From positions 62,001 to 126,000 of the forward strand of contig CAYHEC010000003.1 in the NCBI GenBank assembly GCA_964355675.1: a DNA stretch of 64,000 bases, given 5' to 3'. Below the pieces are notes generated by a model. It had not been told where the DNA came from, searched no databases, and was given only the letters and a program-made list of their open reading frames with translations. Below, piece after piece: positions 32,989 to 41,889 of the stretch (position 1 is the first letter of the stretch; each line of letters begins with the position of its first letter). Both the position numbers and the translations under genes were made by a program. The DNA comes from CAMBDS01 sp964355675. GTDB taxonomy: Bacteria > Electryoneota > AABM5-125-24 > Hatepunaeales > Hatepunaeaceae.

Positions 32989-35214
32989 ATGAGCAGAGTC
33001 GTGGGCGTTATATTTGCCCTTCTTACTTTTTCTTCCTCTCTCTTGGCAGATTTTGGCGAGCCTTACGGGTATCGTTGGCAACGAACGTACGTTCCCCTCG
33101 TAGGGACGGGCAAGATTTTCAACGATCTTTATTTGCTTCCCGACGGCGGCATAGCGTATTGCGGTACGATTAACGTCGATCGTAATACGAATAACGGGTG
33201 GCTACTGATCGCGGGTGAGGATGGCAATGTTGTACGGCAGATTGTTTTTAATGCCGGAGGCAATCTTGCGCGCCGCAGATCCGTGGAGAGTTTATCTTTG
33301 ATCCAGACAGATGATGGCGGTTATCTGGTAGGTGGGAAGACCGATGCAGATCAATCGATGTTTGGTGTAATCAAGGTGTCACCACAAGGCAATATTCAGT
33401 GGTGGAACTCATACGCAACGCAGGCTCGCGTCGGACCTTGTTGTTATGGGGTGATTGAGCTTAAGGAAGGTGATTATGTTGCCTGCGGCGAGGGTCTTGG
33501 TGGTAATGGTGTCATCGGGACAGCCATGGCGGTCAGGATCAATCCGAATGGCGCAGTTGTATGGCAACGGTATTATCAGGGTACGGCGCTATATGGCGTA
33601 AGAGAAATCGAAGATGGTTTGGCTTTCATTAGCGGCAGTCCCGGGACCGGAGGAAGTTTCGTGATTACAACGACTTACGATGGCGTTATTGTCAATTCAA
33701 AACGAATTGGGGCAGGGATAGCTTACTCGCTAATTCGTTCGCCAGACGCTGGTTTTATAGTATCCGGGCAAGGACCCAACCGTAGTTATGGATTAGAAAC
33801 AGATTCGCGCTTCAATGTCAATTGGAGATCTATGATAGATTTGAGTCCTGTGGCAGTCCCGGTGGTTCAGAATGGCTATTGCGTTGCAAAGAACTTCGAT
33901 GGAAACCTTATTGTCGGCAACATGATACTTCCACAGATTGGTTCGGTTGCTACCGAGGTGTTCCTTGATCGTAACGGGAATCCGATATGGGGGAAAGCGG
34001 CTCGTCCAACGGCCGCGGGGGTACTCAGGACTGGGTTTCATTCGGTTGTAACTGCGCCTGATGGTTCGTTTATTGCTTGTGGCGGCAGTACTGAAGGTTG
34101 TATAGCTGTGGCATACGAACCAGTCGCACATAAGCCATACTTTGTGGAATTAACTCCATCCGACTCATTACCGGGAGCTCTTGTCGGGGATACAGTATCG
34201 TTCATGGCCATAGCCAGAGACCCGGACGATGATGAGATAATTTATACATGGAGAGTTGGCGACGAGGTTGTGGGGCAAGATTCGAGTGTTGGGATACAGT
34301 TTCCGGAGGAGGGTTTCTTCCGAGTGGTCTGCATCATCTCCGATGGTGAGTTTTCCGATTCGACATATTGGAGAGTAAAGGCGACGAATCTGTATATCAG
34401 CGAGCACTCACCTGATACGCTCAATTTAAGGATACGTAGAAATACTGAGCATTCGTTCTCTGTAACGGCTCGAGGCAGTCTTCAGGAACCCTACGTTTAC
34501 CGGTGGTGGATGGCGGACCCTCTTCAAGAAGGACCAATTATCATATCTGAGGAATCGAGGGCGTCCTATCTGTTCCAGTATGGCGGCATGCACGTATTAA
34601 GCGCAACAGTCTGGCAGGGCGATAATAGGGATGACATGACCTGGCGTATCCTCGTCGATGCGGCGCTTGCACGGTGGTATCCGGTAACGTCGAATCTCAA
34701 TGCGTATCTTGATAGTTCTATCACCTTTGGAGTCGTACCGGTTGACTCTGAAGCGCTTGATTGGCAGATACGCTGGATATATGACGATCAACGGATCGGT
34801 GGCAGACGAACGGAAACGGTATTGTTCGACACACTCGGCGTCCATACTCTGCTGGCTCGTATTGTTCAAAACGAAATGGTCGATACGGTGAGATGGCAGA
34901 TAACAGTCACAGAATATATTCCTGACGGCGTGAAAGATCAAACCCTTTTCCCGAAGGAATTCTCCTATTCGGTGAGCCCCAATCCTTTCAATGAAGTTAC
35001 GCAAATTCATATAAATCTGCCTGATGCGGCGGAGGTCAAGGTTTCGCTATACGACTCATTTGGAAGATATGTTAAACAGATCGATAGTCGAGCGATGAGT
35101 TCCGGTCGTAATAAGGTTTCGTTCGACGCGGCTGGACTTCCGGCTGGAGTTTATATACTAAGGCTTGACGCCGGTACGCATCATGGGATGACGAAAGCAG
35201 TTTTGATGCGGTAA
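32989..35214 (+). CDS. Secreted protein with PKD-like domains and T9SS sorting domain
   Basis: A 741-residue protein with signal peptide VVGVIFALLTFSSSLLA and a strong GGAG five bases before the ATG. Residues ~25-380 carry repeated segments of the kind seen in the 16405 protein (LIQTDDGGYLVGGKT, APDGSFIACGGST), suggesting a propeller. These are followed by Ig/PKD-like beta domains (GDTVSFMAIARDPDDDEIIY, then EGFFRVVCIISDGEFSD). The C-terminal sorting domain is FSYSVSPNPFNEVTQIHI ending KAVLMR. Surface-exposed or secreted by the type IX pathway; ligand unknown. An AT-rich 220-base gap upstream probably holds its promoter. Confidence 0.8.
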   Translation: MSRVVGVIFALLTFSSSLLADFGEPYGYRWQRTYVPLVGTGKIFNDLYLLPDGGIAYCGTINVDRNTNNGWLLIAGEDGNVVRQIVFNAGGNLARRRSVESLSLIQTDDGGYLVGGKTDADQSMFGVIKVSPQGNIQWWNSYATQARVGPCCYGVIELKEGDYVACGEGLGGNGVIGTAMAVRINPNGAVVWQRYYQGTALYGVREIEDGLAFISGSPGTGGSFVITTTYDGVIVNSKRIGAGIAYSLIRSPDAGFIVSGQGPNRSYGLETDSRFNVNWRSMIDLSPVAVPVVQNGYCVAKNFDGNLIVGNMILPQIGSVATEVFLDRNGNPIWGKAARPTAAGVLRTGFHSVVTAPDGSFIACGGSTEGCIAVAYEPVAHKPYFVELTPSDSLPGALVGDTVSFMAIARDPDDDEIIYTWRVGDEVVGQDSSVGIQFPEEGFFRVVCIISDGEFSDSTYWRVKATNLYISEHSPDTLNLRIRRNTEHSFSVTARGSLQEPYVYRWWMADPLQEGPIIISEESRASYLFQYGGMHVLSATVWQGDNRDDMTWRILVDAALARWYPVTSNLNAYLDSSITFGVVPVDSEALDWQIRWIYDDQRIGGRRTETVLFDTLGVHTLLARIVQNEMVDTVRWQITVTEYIPDGVKDQTLFPKEFSYSVSPNPFNEVTQIHINLPDAAEVKVSLYDSFGRYVKQIDSRAMSSGRNKVSFDAAGLPAGVYILRLDAGTHHGMTKAVLMR

Positions 35215-35241
35215 CCTGCTGACACTGGTTCTGTCAATCAC

Positions 35242-35270
35242 GAAGCCTCCGCGCACCAAGCGGAGGCTTC
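35242..35270. repeat. Palindrome GAAGCCTCCGC family
   Basis: An 11-base stem GAAGCCTCCGC/GCGGAGGCTTC with a 7-base loop between the secreted protein gene and gltX. No T-run follows, so a terminator role is possible but unproven. Confidence 0.75.
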
Positions 35271-35338
35271 GCTACTCAAGAGAGCTGTTTCATTTACAAA
35301 CGGCGTTATATTCCGTATTTCATAATAACAACAGATAA

Positions 35339-36835
35339 ATGCAAGAAAATCAAAATAGTACAGTTCGCGTCCGTTTTGCGCCAAGTCCTACGGGCGATCT
35401 TCACGTTGGCGGCGTTCGGACAGCGCTTTTCAACTATCTTTATGCCCGTCGCAACGGCGGGAAATTTCTGCTCCGCATAGAAGACACCGACCGCGAACGT
35501 TCGACCCAGCCTGCCATTCAGGTAATCCTTGACGGCTTGAAGTGGATGGGACTCGACCACGACGAAGAGGTCGTCTTTCAATCACAACGCATCGACCACC
35601 ACCGGGAAGCGGCCTTGCAGATAATGGCGTCGGGACTTGGCTATCGTTGTTTTTGCAAGCCGGAGGAGCTGACGGAGCGCCGGTCGGCGGCACGCGCGGC
35701 GGGCAAACAGTTTAAATACGATCGCGCCTGTCTGCATCTAACCGACGCTGAGATCAAGACAAAGATGGAAGTTGGGATCCCGTGGGCTGTGCGCGTTCGT
35801 GTGCCCGATGAAGACCTGACTTTTTTGGATGGCGTTCATGGCGAGGTAAAGATTCAAGGGAGCGAGCTTGAAGATTTCGTGCTTTTACGGGGTGATGGAA
35901 CACCGACCTATATGCTTGCTGTCGTTGTCGATGACGCCGATATGGGGGTCACGTACGTCATTCGTGGTGACGACCATCTCTTGAATACGCCCAAACAAAT
36001 TCTGATCTACAAGGCACTGGGAAAGCCGGTGCCGAAGTTTGCTCATCTTCCGTTGATTCTCGGCACAGATAAGAAGAAGCTTTCCAAGCGTGTCGGTACG
36101 ACGTCGATTATGGCGTTTCAGGAGATGGGATTTCTGCCGGAAACAATGACAAACTTCTTGGGGCTACTTGGTTGGTCGCCGGGTGACGACCGGAACGTGA
36201 TTTCTCTGGCTGAAATGATTGAGTTATTCACCATCGAGGGGATTACTCCGTCGGGTGCGGTGTTCGACGAGCAGAAGCTAAGGTGGCTGAATGGCCAGTA
36301 TTTGTCGCTGAAGAATTGGGGGGAAGTAAGAGAAGCGGTGCTGGAGCTTTCGCAAAATTCGGGCTTGGAGGGCGGGTTTAAACCCGCCCTCCAGGAAGAA
36401 TATCTTCAGAAAAGTTGGGAGCTTATCAAGAGCAGGATCAACCTATTGAGTGATCTTTTCGGGAATGCGATCTATCTGTTCAAAGATCCGACTGAGTACG
36501 ATGAGAAGGGAGCGAAGAAGCATTTTGGCGTCGGTGCTGAGGTGACAGACAAGAATGTCTGTCGTACTGTTTGTGACCATTTGACTGCTCTTGCGACCGA
36601 TTTTAGTGCGATAACCTCCTTCGACCCTGTATCGTTAGAGGAGATCGTCCGGAGACGCGCAGAGGAGTGGGGCGTTTCGGGCGGGGCGCTGATTCATCCG
36701 CTACGTCTGGCAGTTTCGGGAACGACGGTTGGGCCGGGATTGTTCGAGTTGCTGGAGGTATTGGGGCGAGAGGCGGTTGTCAGAAGGATCGGGAAGGCGG
36801 GGAGGTGGGTTGAGGAAATGCAGAATGCAGAATGA
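35339..36835 (+). CDS. gltX: Glutamyl-tRNA synthetase
   Basis: Charges tRNA with glutamate. The 498-residue class I synthetase has the HIGH-equivalent PSPTGDLHVGGVRTALFNY, then RIEDTDRERS, the discriminating region YVIRGDDHLLNTPKQI, and the KMSKS-equivalent KKLSKRVG. A zinc-type CF-x-C segment appears near residue 103 (YRCFCKPEELTERR). The C-terminal anticodon-binding region is slightly long because two palindromes lie in it, at 36366-36393 (encoding LEGGFKPALQ) and 36544-36563 (TDKNVCR). The reading frame is preserved through both. The ATG has no classical ribosome binding site but is preceded at one base by ACAACAGATA, a motif also upstream of mnmE and the 27258 gene. Confidence 0.95.
   Translation: MQENQNSTVRVRFAPSPTGDLHVGGVRTALFNYLYARRNGGKFLLRIEDTDRERSTQPAIQVILDGLKWMGLDHDEEVVFQSQRIDHHREAALQIMASGLGYRCFCKPEELTERRSAARAAGKQFKYDRACLHLTDAEIKTKMEVGIPWAVRVRVPDEDLTFLDGVHGEVKIQGSELEDFVLLRGDGTPTYMLAVVVDDADMGVTYVIRGDDHLLNTPKQILIYKALGKPVPKFAHLPLILGTDKKKLSKRVGTTSIMAFQEMGFLPETMTNFLGLLGWSPGDDRNVISLAEMIELFTIEGITPSGAVFDEQKLRWLNGQYLSLKNWGEVREAVLELSQNSGLEGGFKPALQEEYLQKSWELIKSRINLLSDLFGNAIYLFKDPTEYDEKGAKKHFGVGAEVTDKNVCRTVCDHLTALATDFSAITSFDPVSLEEIVRRRAEEWGVSGGALIHPLRLAVSGTTVGPGLFELLEVLGREAVVRRIGKAGRWVEEMQNAE
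36366..36393. repeat. Perfect 28-base palindrome inside gltX
   Basis: TGGAGGGCGGGTTT and its reverse complement. Same family as the intergenic 27177-27204 and 61591-61618 elements, which have a GATTAATC centre instead of GTTTAAAC. Confidence 0.9.
36544..36563. repeat. Second palindrome inside gltX
   Basis: Arm GACAGACA, four-base loop, TGTCTGTC. It translates as TDKNVC in the anticodon-binding domain. Confidence 0.75.
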
Positions 36836-36852
36836 AGAATGTAGAATGAAAA
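36821..36852. repeat. AGAATG tandem repeat across the gltX stop
   Basis: GCAGAATG/AAGAATG/TAGAATG units span the gltX stop codon, so the last residues of the protein are repeat-encoded. Confidence 0.75.
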
Positions 36853-36897
36853 TGCGCACATGCGCGTCATACCCGTGCAGGAATGAAAGGAGTCTCC

Positions 36898-37553
36898 ATG
36901 AACATTGATATTGTTGATGTTATGTCAAGCCTTGCAACCCATAGACCGATCTATCACTCCGAAGCAGATTTTCAACACGCCTTTGCTTGGGAATTACACT
37001 TAAGAGACTCTGATCTTAAATTGAGATTGGAAAAGACGCTGTTTGTTGATGACAAAAGATATCAAGTCGATTTGGTGGCTTCCAAAGGTGGTTCTTCGAC
37101 ATATTTTGAAATGAAATACAAGACTGCGGGCTTTCAAGACTATTATAATGAGAGCTTTGATCTGAAAAATCATGGAGCTGAGGATCAGGGTAGATATGAC
37201 TTTCTTTACGATCTGCAAAGATTGGAAGCAATTACAAAATCTAAAGGCGGTAGAGGGTATGCTATTTTTCTTACCAATGAGAGTAAATATTGGAAGGAAC
37301 CGAAAATAAAGAAACATTTGATAGTATGTTCAGGACTCACGAGAATAGAGAAATTACAGGAGAACTCAGATGGAAAGATGGGGCTTCTGCTGGAACAATG
37401 AAAGGGCGAATTAATCCAATTTATCTAATTGGTAAATATACAATGAATTGGCGTGATTTCTCTCTCAGATCAAATAATATCAATCTAAAGTATTTGTTAT
37501 TAGAGTGTTATACTCAATTTATTATGGATAAAAATGGAAGTCTACCTGTCTAA
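36898..37553 (+). pseudogene. PD-(D/E)XK nuclease-like protein, frameshifted
   Basis: From a well-supported ATG (AAAGGAG six bases upstream) the frame encodes ~138 residues with YQVDLVASKGGSSTYFEMKYK, a D-x(n)-ExK nuclease signature, then YDFLYDLQRLEAI and GYAIFLTNESKYWK. Near 37305 the coding signal shifts frame and continues as EITGELRWKDGASAG and YTMNWRDFSLRSNN, which reads like the natural C-terminus, ending at 37553. Joined, the product is about 217 residues. The original frame runs only to 37401 with a non-conserved tail. The break lies in A-rich DNA. Base composition is clearly more AT-rich than the neighbours, suggesting recent acquisition. Possibly part of a restriction or defence locus, now inactive, or an assembly error. 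Confidence 0.7.
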
Positions 37554-37559
37554 GAATCT

Positions 37560-37785
37560 GGATTCCCGCTTGCGCGGGAATGACGCGGACGAGGGCGTCC
37601 GCGTGGCAGTCACCGACAAGAGACAAGCGGGGACGCTTATCCTACGTGACGGGGCTCGGCGGCCCGACCTACCGCAGACAAGCGGGGACGCTTATCCTAC
37701 GTGACAGGGCTCGGTGGCCCGACCTACGAGACAGGTTGGAAACCTGTCCTACCCAACGGGTGTGACGCCCGTTTTACCCGCAAAC
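37560..37785. repeat. Repeat stack including a 55-base tandem duplication
   Basis: In order: the GGATTCCCGC/GCGGGAATGACG palindrome (37560-37585); a GCGGAC/GTCCGC palindrome (37583-37604); two tandem 55-base copies starting AGACAAGCGGGGACGCTTAT (37621 and 37676); an ACAGGTT/AACCTGT stem (37732 on); and a CGGGTGTGACGCCCG stem. A third, diverged copy of the 55-base unit lies near 39848. Confidence 0.8.
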
Positions 37786-37797
37786 CTGGGCAATTCC

Positions 37798-39063
37798 ATG
37801 ACACTTAGGTCGATGTATCCTACCTTACTGCTACTTTCTTACGCCTTTTTTGCGATGGACGCCATGGCGGGTGAGCCCGAAGTCACTAAAAACGTGCCAG
37901 CCACCGACAGTAGCAACAAGCTGACCGTATATTTCGATTACTACGATCTCGATTTCCTCATACAAGCACTCGGATACGTTGATTTTGTTCGAGATCCCGT
38001 GAGAGCGGATGTGCATATTCTGCAATCGAACCAGGCTACAGCTTCGGGGGGATATGAATATCTCGTCAGATTTATCGGACGAAAGAATTTCGCAGGGCTT
38101 GACGACACACTAAAATATTTTACACCGCCCGGTTCAAGTGACGATCACTACCGCAATAAGCTCCTTCAAGTTATTCAGTTGGGACTGGTACGTTATCTCG
38201 CAAGAACCGGTCAAGGCGACAAATTTGCGGTTTCATACAAGGAAGAGATAGAGGCGGTAGCTCCCGTTGATGAGTGGGATCATTGGGTATATAAAGTCTA
38301 TTTCTACGGCTACTTTCAGGGCGAGACATCCTACCGAAAAAAGAACCTCTACAGCTATATTTCAGCCAATCGAATTACGGAAGATTGGAAAATATTGACC
38401 AGCGTAAATGGCTCGCTAAATGAAAGTGTTTACGACGTTGATGATGGAACCATTACCAGCAAAACCGAGAGTCGGGGCGCGGCCGCTTCAGTAGTGAAGA
38501 GTTTGGGCACTCACTGGTCAACACGGCTGGATGGATCGGTCGCCACCTCGACATATAGGAACCTCGATATCTCCACATCTCTCGCGCCGGGTGTAGAATA
38601 CAACATCTTTCCTTATTCTGAATCTTCCAGCAAACAGCTTCGCCTGCAATATGAGATAAGACATAAGTATTTTGACTATCATACGGAGACGATATTCTTT
38701 CGGACGTCTGAGACGCGCTTCGCAGAGGCATTTTCTACCGAACTTGAATTCGTCCAGCCGTGGGGGACCTCGACACTCGATCTCGAAATCTCGCACTATT
38801 TTCATGATGCGAAGAAACTTAGGCTTTATGCTGATCTTAACTTAGAATTCAGCTTGTTCGAAGGGCTGTCTCTGGAGATCTGGAGCAATGCCTCGATGAT
38901 CCGCGATCAGTTATCCCTTCCCCGCAGTGGAGCAACCGAAGAAGAGATTCTGCTTCAGCGCCGGGAGTTACAGACCAGTTATGAGTATTACAGCTCAATC
39001 GGTCTAAGTTACACGTTTGGTTCGATTTATAGCAGTGTGGTTAATCCAAGGTATGGCGATTAA
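37798..39063 (+). CDS. Exported protein with probable outer-membrane beta-barrel
   Basis: A 421-residue protein with signal peptide MYPTLLLLSYAFFAMDAMA. The first ~150 residues (KLTVYFDYYDLDFLIQALGY and on) look like a soluble periplasmic domain. From ~170 the sequence alternates hydrophobic and polar residues in many strands (SYRKKNLYSYISANRITEDW, STLDLEISHYFH, SIGLSYTFGSIYSS) as in an outer-membrane barrel. No family name was recognised with certainty. The start taken excludes 28 residues translated from repeat DNA. The next gene also looks like an envelope protein, and they may be co-transcribed. Confidence 0.65.
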   Translation: MTLRSMYPTLLLLSYAFFAMDAMAGEPEVTKNVPATDSSNKLTVYFDYYDLDFLIQALGYVDFVRDPVRADVHILQSNQATASGGYEYLVRFIGRKNFAGLDDTLKYFTPPGSSDDHYRNKLLQVIQLGLVRYLARTGQGDKFAVSYKEEIEAVAPVDEWDHWVYKVYFYGYFQGETSYRKKNLYSYISANRITEDWKILTSVNGSLNESVYDVDDGTITSKTESRGAAASVVKSLGTHWSTRLDGSVATSTYRNLDISTSLAPGVEYNIFPYSESSSKQLRLQYEIRHKYFDYHTETIFFRTSETRFAEAFSTELEFVQPWGTSTLDLEISHYFHDAKKLRLYADLNLEFSLFEGLSLEIWSNASMIRDQLSLPRSGATEEEILLQRRELQTSYEYYSSIGLSYTFGSIYSSVVNPRYGD

Positions 39064-39139
39064 CCTACGTTCCTTGCCGTCAGGATGACGGCGTTACAAA
39101 CGGGCGGGACGCCCATTCCACCATCTAACATTAGAATAA

Positions 39140-39742
39140 ATGAAAACTTTACAATACATTCTACTTACGCTCTTGCTTTCAACATCAGTGCACGCCCAGA
39201 CTTCCAACGTCTGGTTCCGTATCGACGGTGATCAGCAAGGACATATCCTCTGGGTCGGTGGTCAGACTGGCCAATGGACGCATGACTTCATCTTCTACCC
39301 CGGTCCGGGCTGGGTTGAAGCAGACTTCGGACGGCTGATAAATGTTGCTCCAGGCAACGATATTCAGCCGATGATTGGACTCAACCACGATCCGATAGTC
39401 GGACGCCTTAATTGGGTTGTGCCGCAGTTCTTCTGGTTTTCGAACAACGGCAAGCACTCCAGCGAACTTTGGGCGCTCTTCTATCTAAGATCGACAAAAA
39501 CGCTTACGGACTCCCATTGGATACTTTTCCAGGAAAGGTACGAGATTAACTCCCAAATCCGTGTCGGGCCGCAATTTGAGTGGTTCCATGATTACACTCA
39601 AAAGAAACGGGTCGGAACTTTTCTTGGATTAGGTATGAAAGTCGCTTACGGTGAAAAGTCGTCGGTTGATCTCTCGGTTAGCAAAGACCTCGACAATGAC
39701 CGCGGTGTAGCGAGGCTGACGTATTTGATGTATATCGACTAA
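39140..39742 (+). CDS. Exported protein, possible outer-membrane barrel
   Basis: A 200-residue protein with a signal peptide (MKTLQYILLTLLLSTSVHA). The mature sequence is rich in Trp/Tyr/Phe and beta-strand patterns (SNVWFRIDGDQQGHILWVGG, RLNWVVPQFFWFSNNGK, SQIRVGPQFEWFHDY) and ends GVARLTYLMYID, consistent with a small outer-membrane or surface barrel. No ribosome binding site is evident. Unrecognised; lies between two repeat-filled gaps. Confidence 0.65.
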   Translation: MKTLQYILLTLLLSTSVHAQTSNVWFRIDGDQQGHILWVGGQTGQWTHDFIFYPGPGWVEADFGRLINVAPGNDIQPMIGLNHDPIVGRLNWVVPQFFWFSNNGKHSSELWALFYLRSTKTLTDSHWILFQERYEINSQIRVGPQFEWFHDYTQKKRVGTFLGLGMKVAYGEKSSVDLSVSKDLDNDRGVARLTYLMYID

Positions 39743-40067
39743 TGTGCGGTCAAGGAAATAATGTTGGGTGGTTTCGGGTAGCGGCGATTTCAATCGCCGT
39801 TCTTGAAGAGGGCGAATGAATTCGCCCCTACCGGTAAAATTGCCTTGACAAGCGGGATGCTTATCCTACGGGTCGTGCTCAGCGGCCCGCCCTACGCGAA
39901 ACGGGCGGGACGCCCGTTCTACCGCTCGCACACACTGTTCATAAAACCGCACAGGAATTCCCCCTCCTAAATTTCTGTAAGTACAGCTAATATAAATTAT
40001 TCCACTTTTGGCACTGACATTGCATGCTTTTCTGTCAAATCGTATCCCTCAACAAACAGGAACTCAA
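39743..40067. other. Intergenic region filled with palindromes
   Basis: Contains 39782-39799 (CGGCGATT stem), 39810-39827 (GGGCGAAT stem), flanked by GGTAG at 39776 and CTACC at 39828 as if one element sits inside another, and a diverged copy of the 55-base unit of 37621 from about 39845. Then AACGGGCGGGACGCCCGTT. The last ~100 bases have no recognised repeat and should hold the promoter of the next gene. Confidence 0.65.
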
Positions 40068-41105
40068 ATGTCACCTAAAGTATCGAAAGCCCTCTTCTGG
40101 ACGCCGCGCATCATATGCATCATCTTCATTCCGTTTATCATGATGTTCTCGCTCGACGTATTCGATGAGGCGCACAATGCCAAAGACATCGCAATTGGTC
40201 TTTTTATGCACAACATCCCGGCTATGGTGCTGGGGCTCATCCTTTGGGGAGCGTGGAAGTGGGAGTGGGTCGGGACGGTCTTTTTCGGTGGACTCGGGGT
40301 CTTCTACATCTGGTGGGCGTGGGGAAAGTTCGACTGGACAGCTTATGCGTTTATCTCAGGGCCTCTTTTCCTGATGAGCGCACTTTTCCTTATAGGCTGG
40401 CTCTACCGATATGAGATAAGGCTACCAAAGCCGGGCCAGTTACTCGTGTCTCTGGGATTGATTTCGTTGTTATCGCTGTCGAGTGGCTGTGCGACATTCC
40501 GCTCCGAGCTTGGGAACCGCTACCAAGGCGAAGTTCGGCGCAATGATTCCAAGCCTGTCTCGGTAACCTTTGTCTTTAGTCATGTCCACCAGATGGTCGG
40601 ACTTGACGCGATCCCCAAGCTTCAAAACAAGAATCAGCGGTTAGAGGGCTTCGACGACATCTTTCTCGACGCCCAGCGTGAGCTGACCAACCTTGGCAAA
40701 TACGCCGCCTACACTGAAGAATCGTCGGATGTGAATATCCCGGAGAGACGGGCGAAGCGGGACTCGCTGATCGCGGCGAACGACTACACATTGAAGATGC
40801 GGATCGAGTCGAAGAAAAAGTTCTCCAATTACTTCCTCGGAACGATGGGATCAGTTGTAACGGCGACACTGGCTCCCGTTCCCTATTACCAGCACTACTC
40901 AGTCACCGCCGATCTCTACAATCACGATCACAAGTTGGTCGCAAGCTACACCCGCGGCGCTACGATGACGATGTGGGTGGAGGCGTTTTTGATTGTGGCT
41001 TACCCGTTCTATCCGGAAGATCGGCAACGCGAAGAGATCTACATGGACTTCCTGCACGATATTTTTAAGCAGATCGAGAGCGAAGGGGTGTTAGTGTCGA
41101 AGTAA
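40068..41105 (+). CDS. Membrane protein fused to a lipoprotein-like domain
   Basis: A 345-residue protein. Residues 1-125 contain four transmembrane helices in the layout of a small DUF7670-like membrane protein (LFWTPRIICIIFIPFIMM; WEWVGTVFFGGLGVFYIWWA). At about 128-148 comes a second signal-like segment, LLVSLGLISLLSLSSGC, with a lipobox, followed by a soluble ~200-residue domain (FVFSHVHQMVGLDAIPKL, ending FLHDIFKQIESEGVLVSK). It reads like two genes, a membrane protein and a lipoprotein, joined in frame. Either the internal segment is now a fifth helix, or the second part is translated separately from an internal start. AGGAA precedes the ATG. Confidence 0.7.
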   Translation: MSPKVSKALFWTPRIICIIFIPFIMMFSLDVFDEAHNAKDIAIGLFMHNIPAMVLGLILWGAWKWEWVGTVFFGGLGVFYIWWAWGKFDWTAYAFISGPLFLMSALFLIGWLYRYEIRLPKPGQLLVSLGLISLLSLSSGCATFRSELGNRYQGEVRRNDSKPVSVTFVFSHVHQMVGLDAIPKLQNKNQRLEGFDDIFLDAQRELTNLGKYAAYTEESSDVNIPERRAKRDSLIAANDYTLKMRIESKKKFSNYFLGTMGSVVTATLAPVPYYQHYSVTADLYNHDHKLVASYTRGATMTMWVEAFLIVAYPFYPEDRQREEIYMDFLHDIFKQIESEGVLVSK

Positions 41106-41137
41106 GAAAGTAAGAAAGTGGGCAAGTGAGAAAGTTG

Positions 41138-41164
41138 TGCCGTCACAGGTCTCCTGTGACGGCA
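41138..41164 (+). terminator. Probable intrinsic terminator from a palindromic repeat
   Basis: A 12-base stem TGCCGTCACAGG/CCTGTGACGGCA with a TCTC loop, followed by TTTTCGTTTT, 33 bases after the stop of the preceding gene. The stem belongs to the GTCAC-type dispersed palindromes. Confidence 0.65.
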
Positions 41165-41372
41165 TTTTCGTTTTGGAGTTGACTTTGGGTTGAATTTGGA
41201 ATAGATTGTGTAATGGTAGCATAGCAGGGCGTCCCGGCCTGAAGAGTGACGGGAGAGTCATTGGCGGAATAGACATCCAATTGGGCATGAGAAGTTGACA
41301 TTGACCGGCTTCCAGCCCGAAATAGTGCCCGCGGAAGGCGGAAATCCAATACATCGAAAAACAGAGGTTCAA

Positions 41373-41819
41373 ATGAGAAAAACGATTCTATTAATCGTGG
41401 CTTTGCTACAGTTTTCGGGTTGTAGTTCCAGACTAGGCGATTTTTCGATTCTTAGTAACCGGAATGTTGTGCTTGATGGCGAGCATTCTCTCGTCGAGAG
41501 AAATGTAAAAGGTAGCGATGGTGTTTGGGTTGTGTTGTTGTTGATTCCGATTACGGAAGCGAACTTGGAAGACGCCTTAGACAAAATATTGATCAAATAT
41601 AAAGCTGACTTTCTTACAAATGTTGTGATTCGCAGGACATTCTGGATTGGAATTGTAGTAAGTTGGGAGGGATTTGTCATTACAGGAGATGCGTGGCGTA
41701 ATGGATCGGCTCCTTCAGGGGCTCTGTTCGCTCCGGAAGAAATCGTTCACAGAGGACGCAAGTATGAGCTCTTGCCCCTTCCAATAAAAGATGCATTCAG
41801 AATTGTTGAAAAACTGTAA
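41373..41819 (+). CDS. Small lipoprotein
   Basis: 148 residues with an N-terminal signal and lipobox (ILLIVALLQFSGC, lipidated Cys17). The mature part starts SSRLGDFSILSNRNVVLDGE, then WVVLLLIPITEANLEDALDK and ADFLTNVVI. From memory, this resembles a widespread uncharacterised lipoprotein family with the pattern S-T/N-R-N-V-x-L and an LEDA helix. AGAGGT precedes the ATG. Outer- or inner-membrane location is not determined. Confidence 0.75.
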   Translation: MRKTILLIVALLQFSGCSSRLGDFSILSNRNVVLDGEHSLVERNVKGSDGVWVVLLLIPITEANLEDALDKILIKYKADFLTNVVIRRTFWIGIVVSWEGFVITGDAWRNGSAPSGALFAPEEIVHRGRKYELLPLPIKDAFRIVEKL

Positions 41820-41889
41820 ACTTACCTTTATCAATTAGCAGCAAAACAGTAATGGCTGGAAACCTTTACAAGTAAGGATAAAATAATCA

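Noticed and set aside
37714..37797. N-terminal extension of the 37798 protein
   Set aside because: The residues come from the repeat stack and would precede a normal signal peptide.
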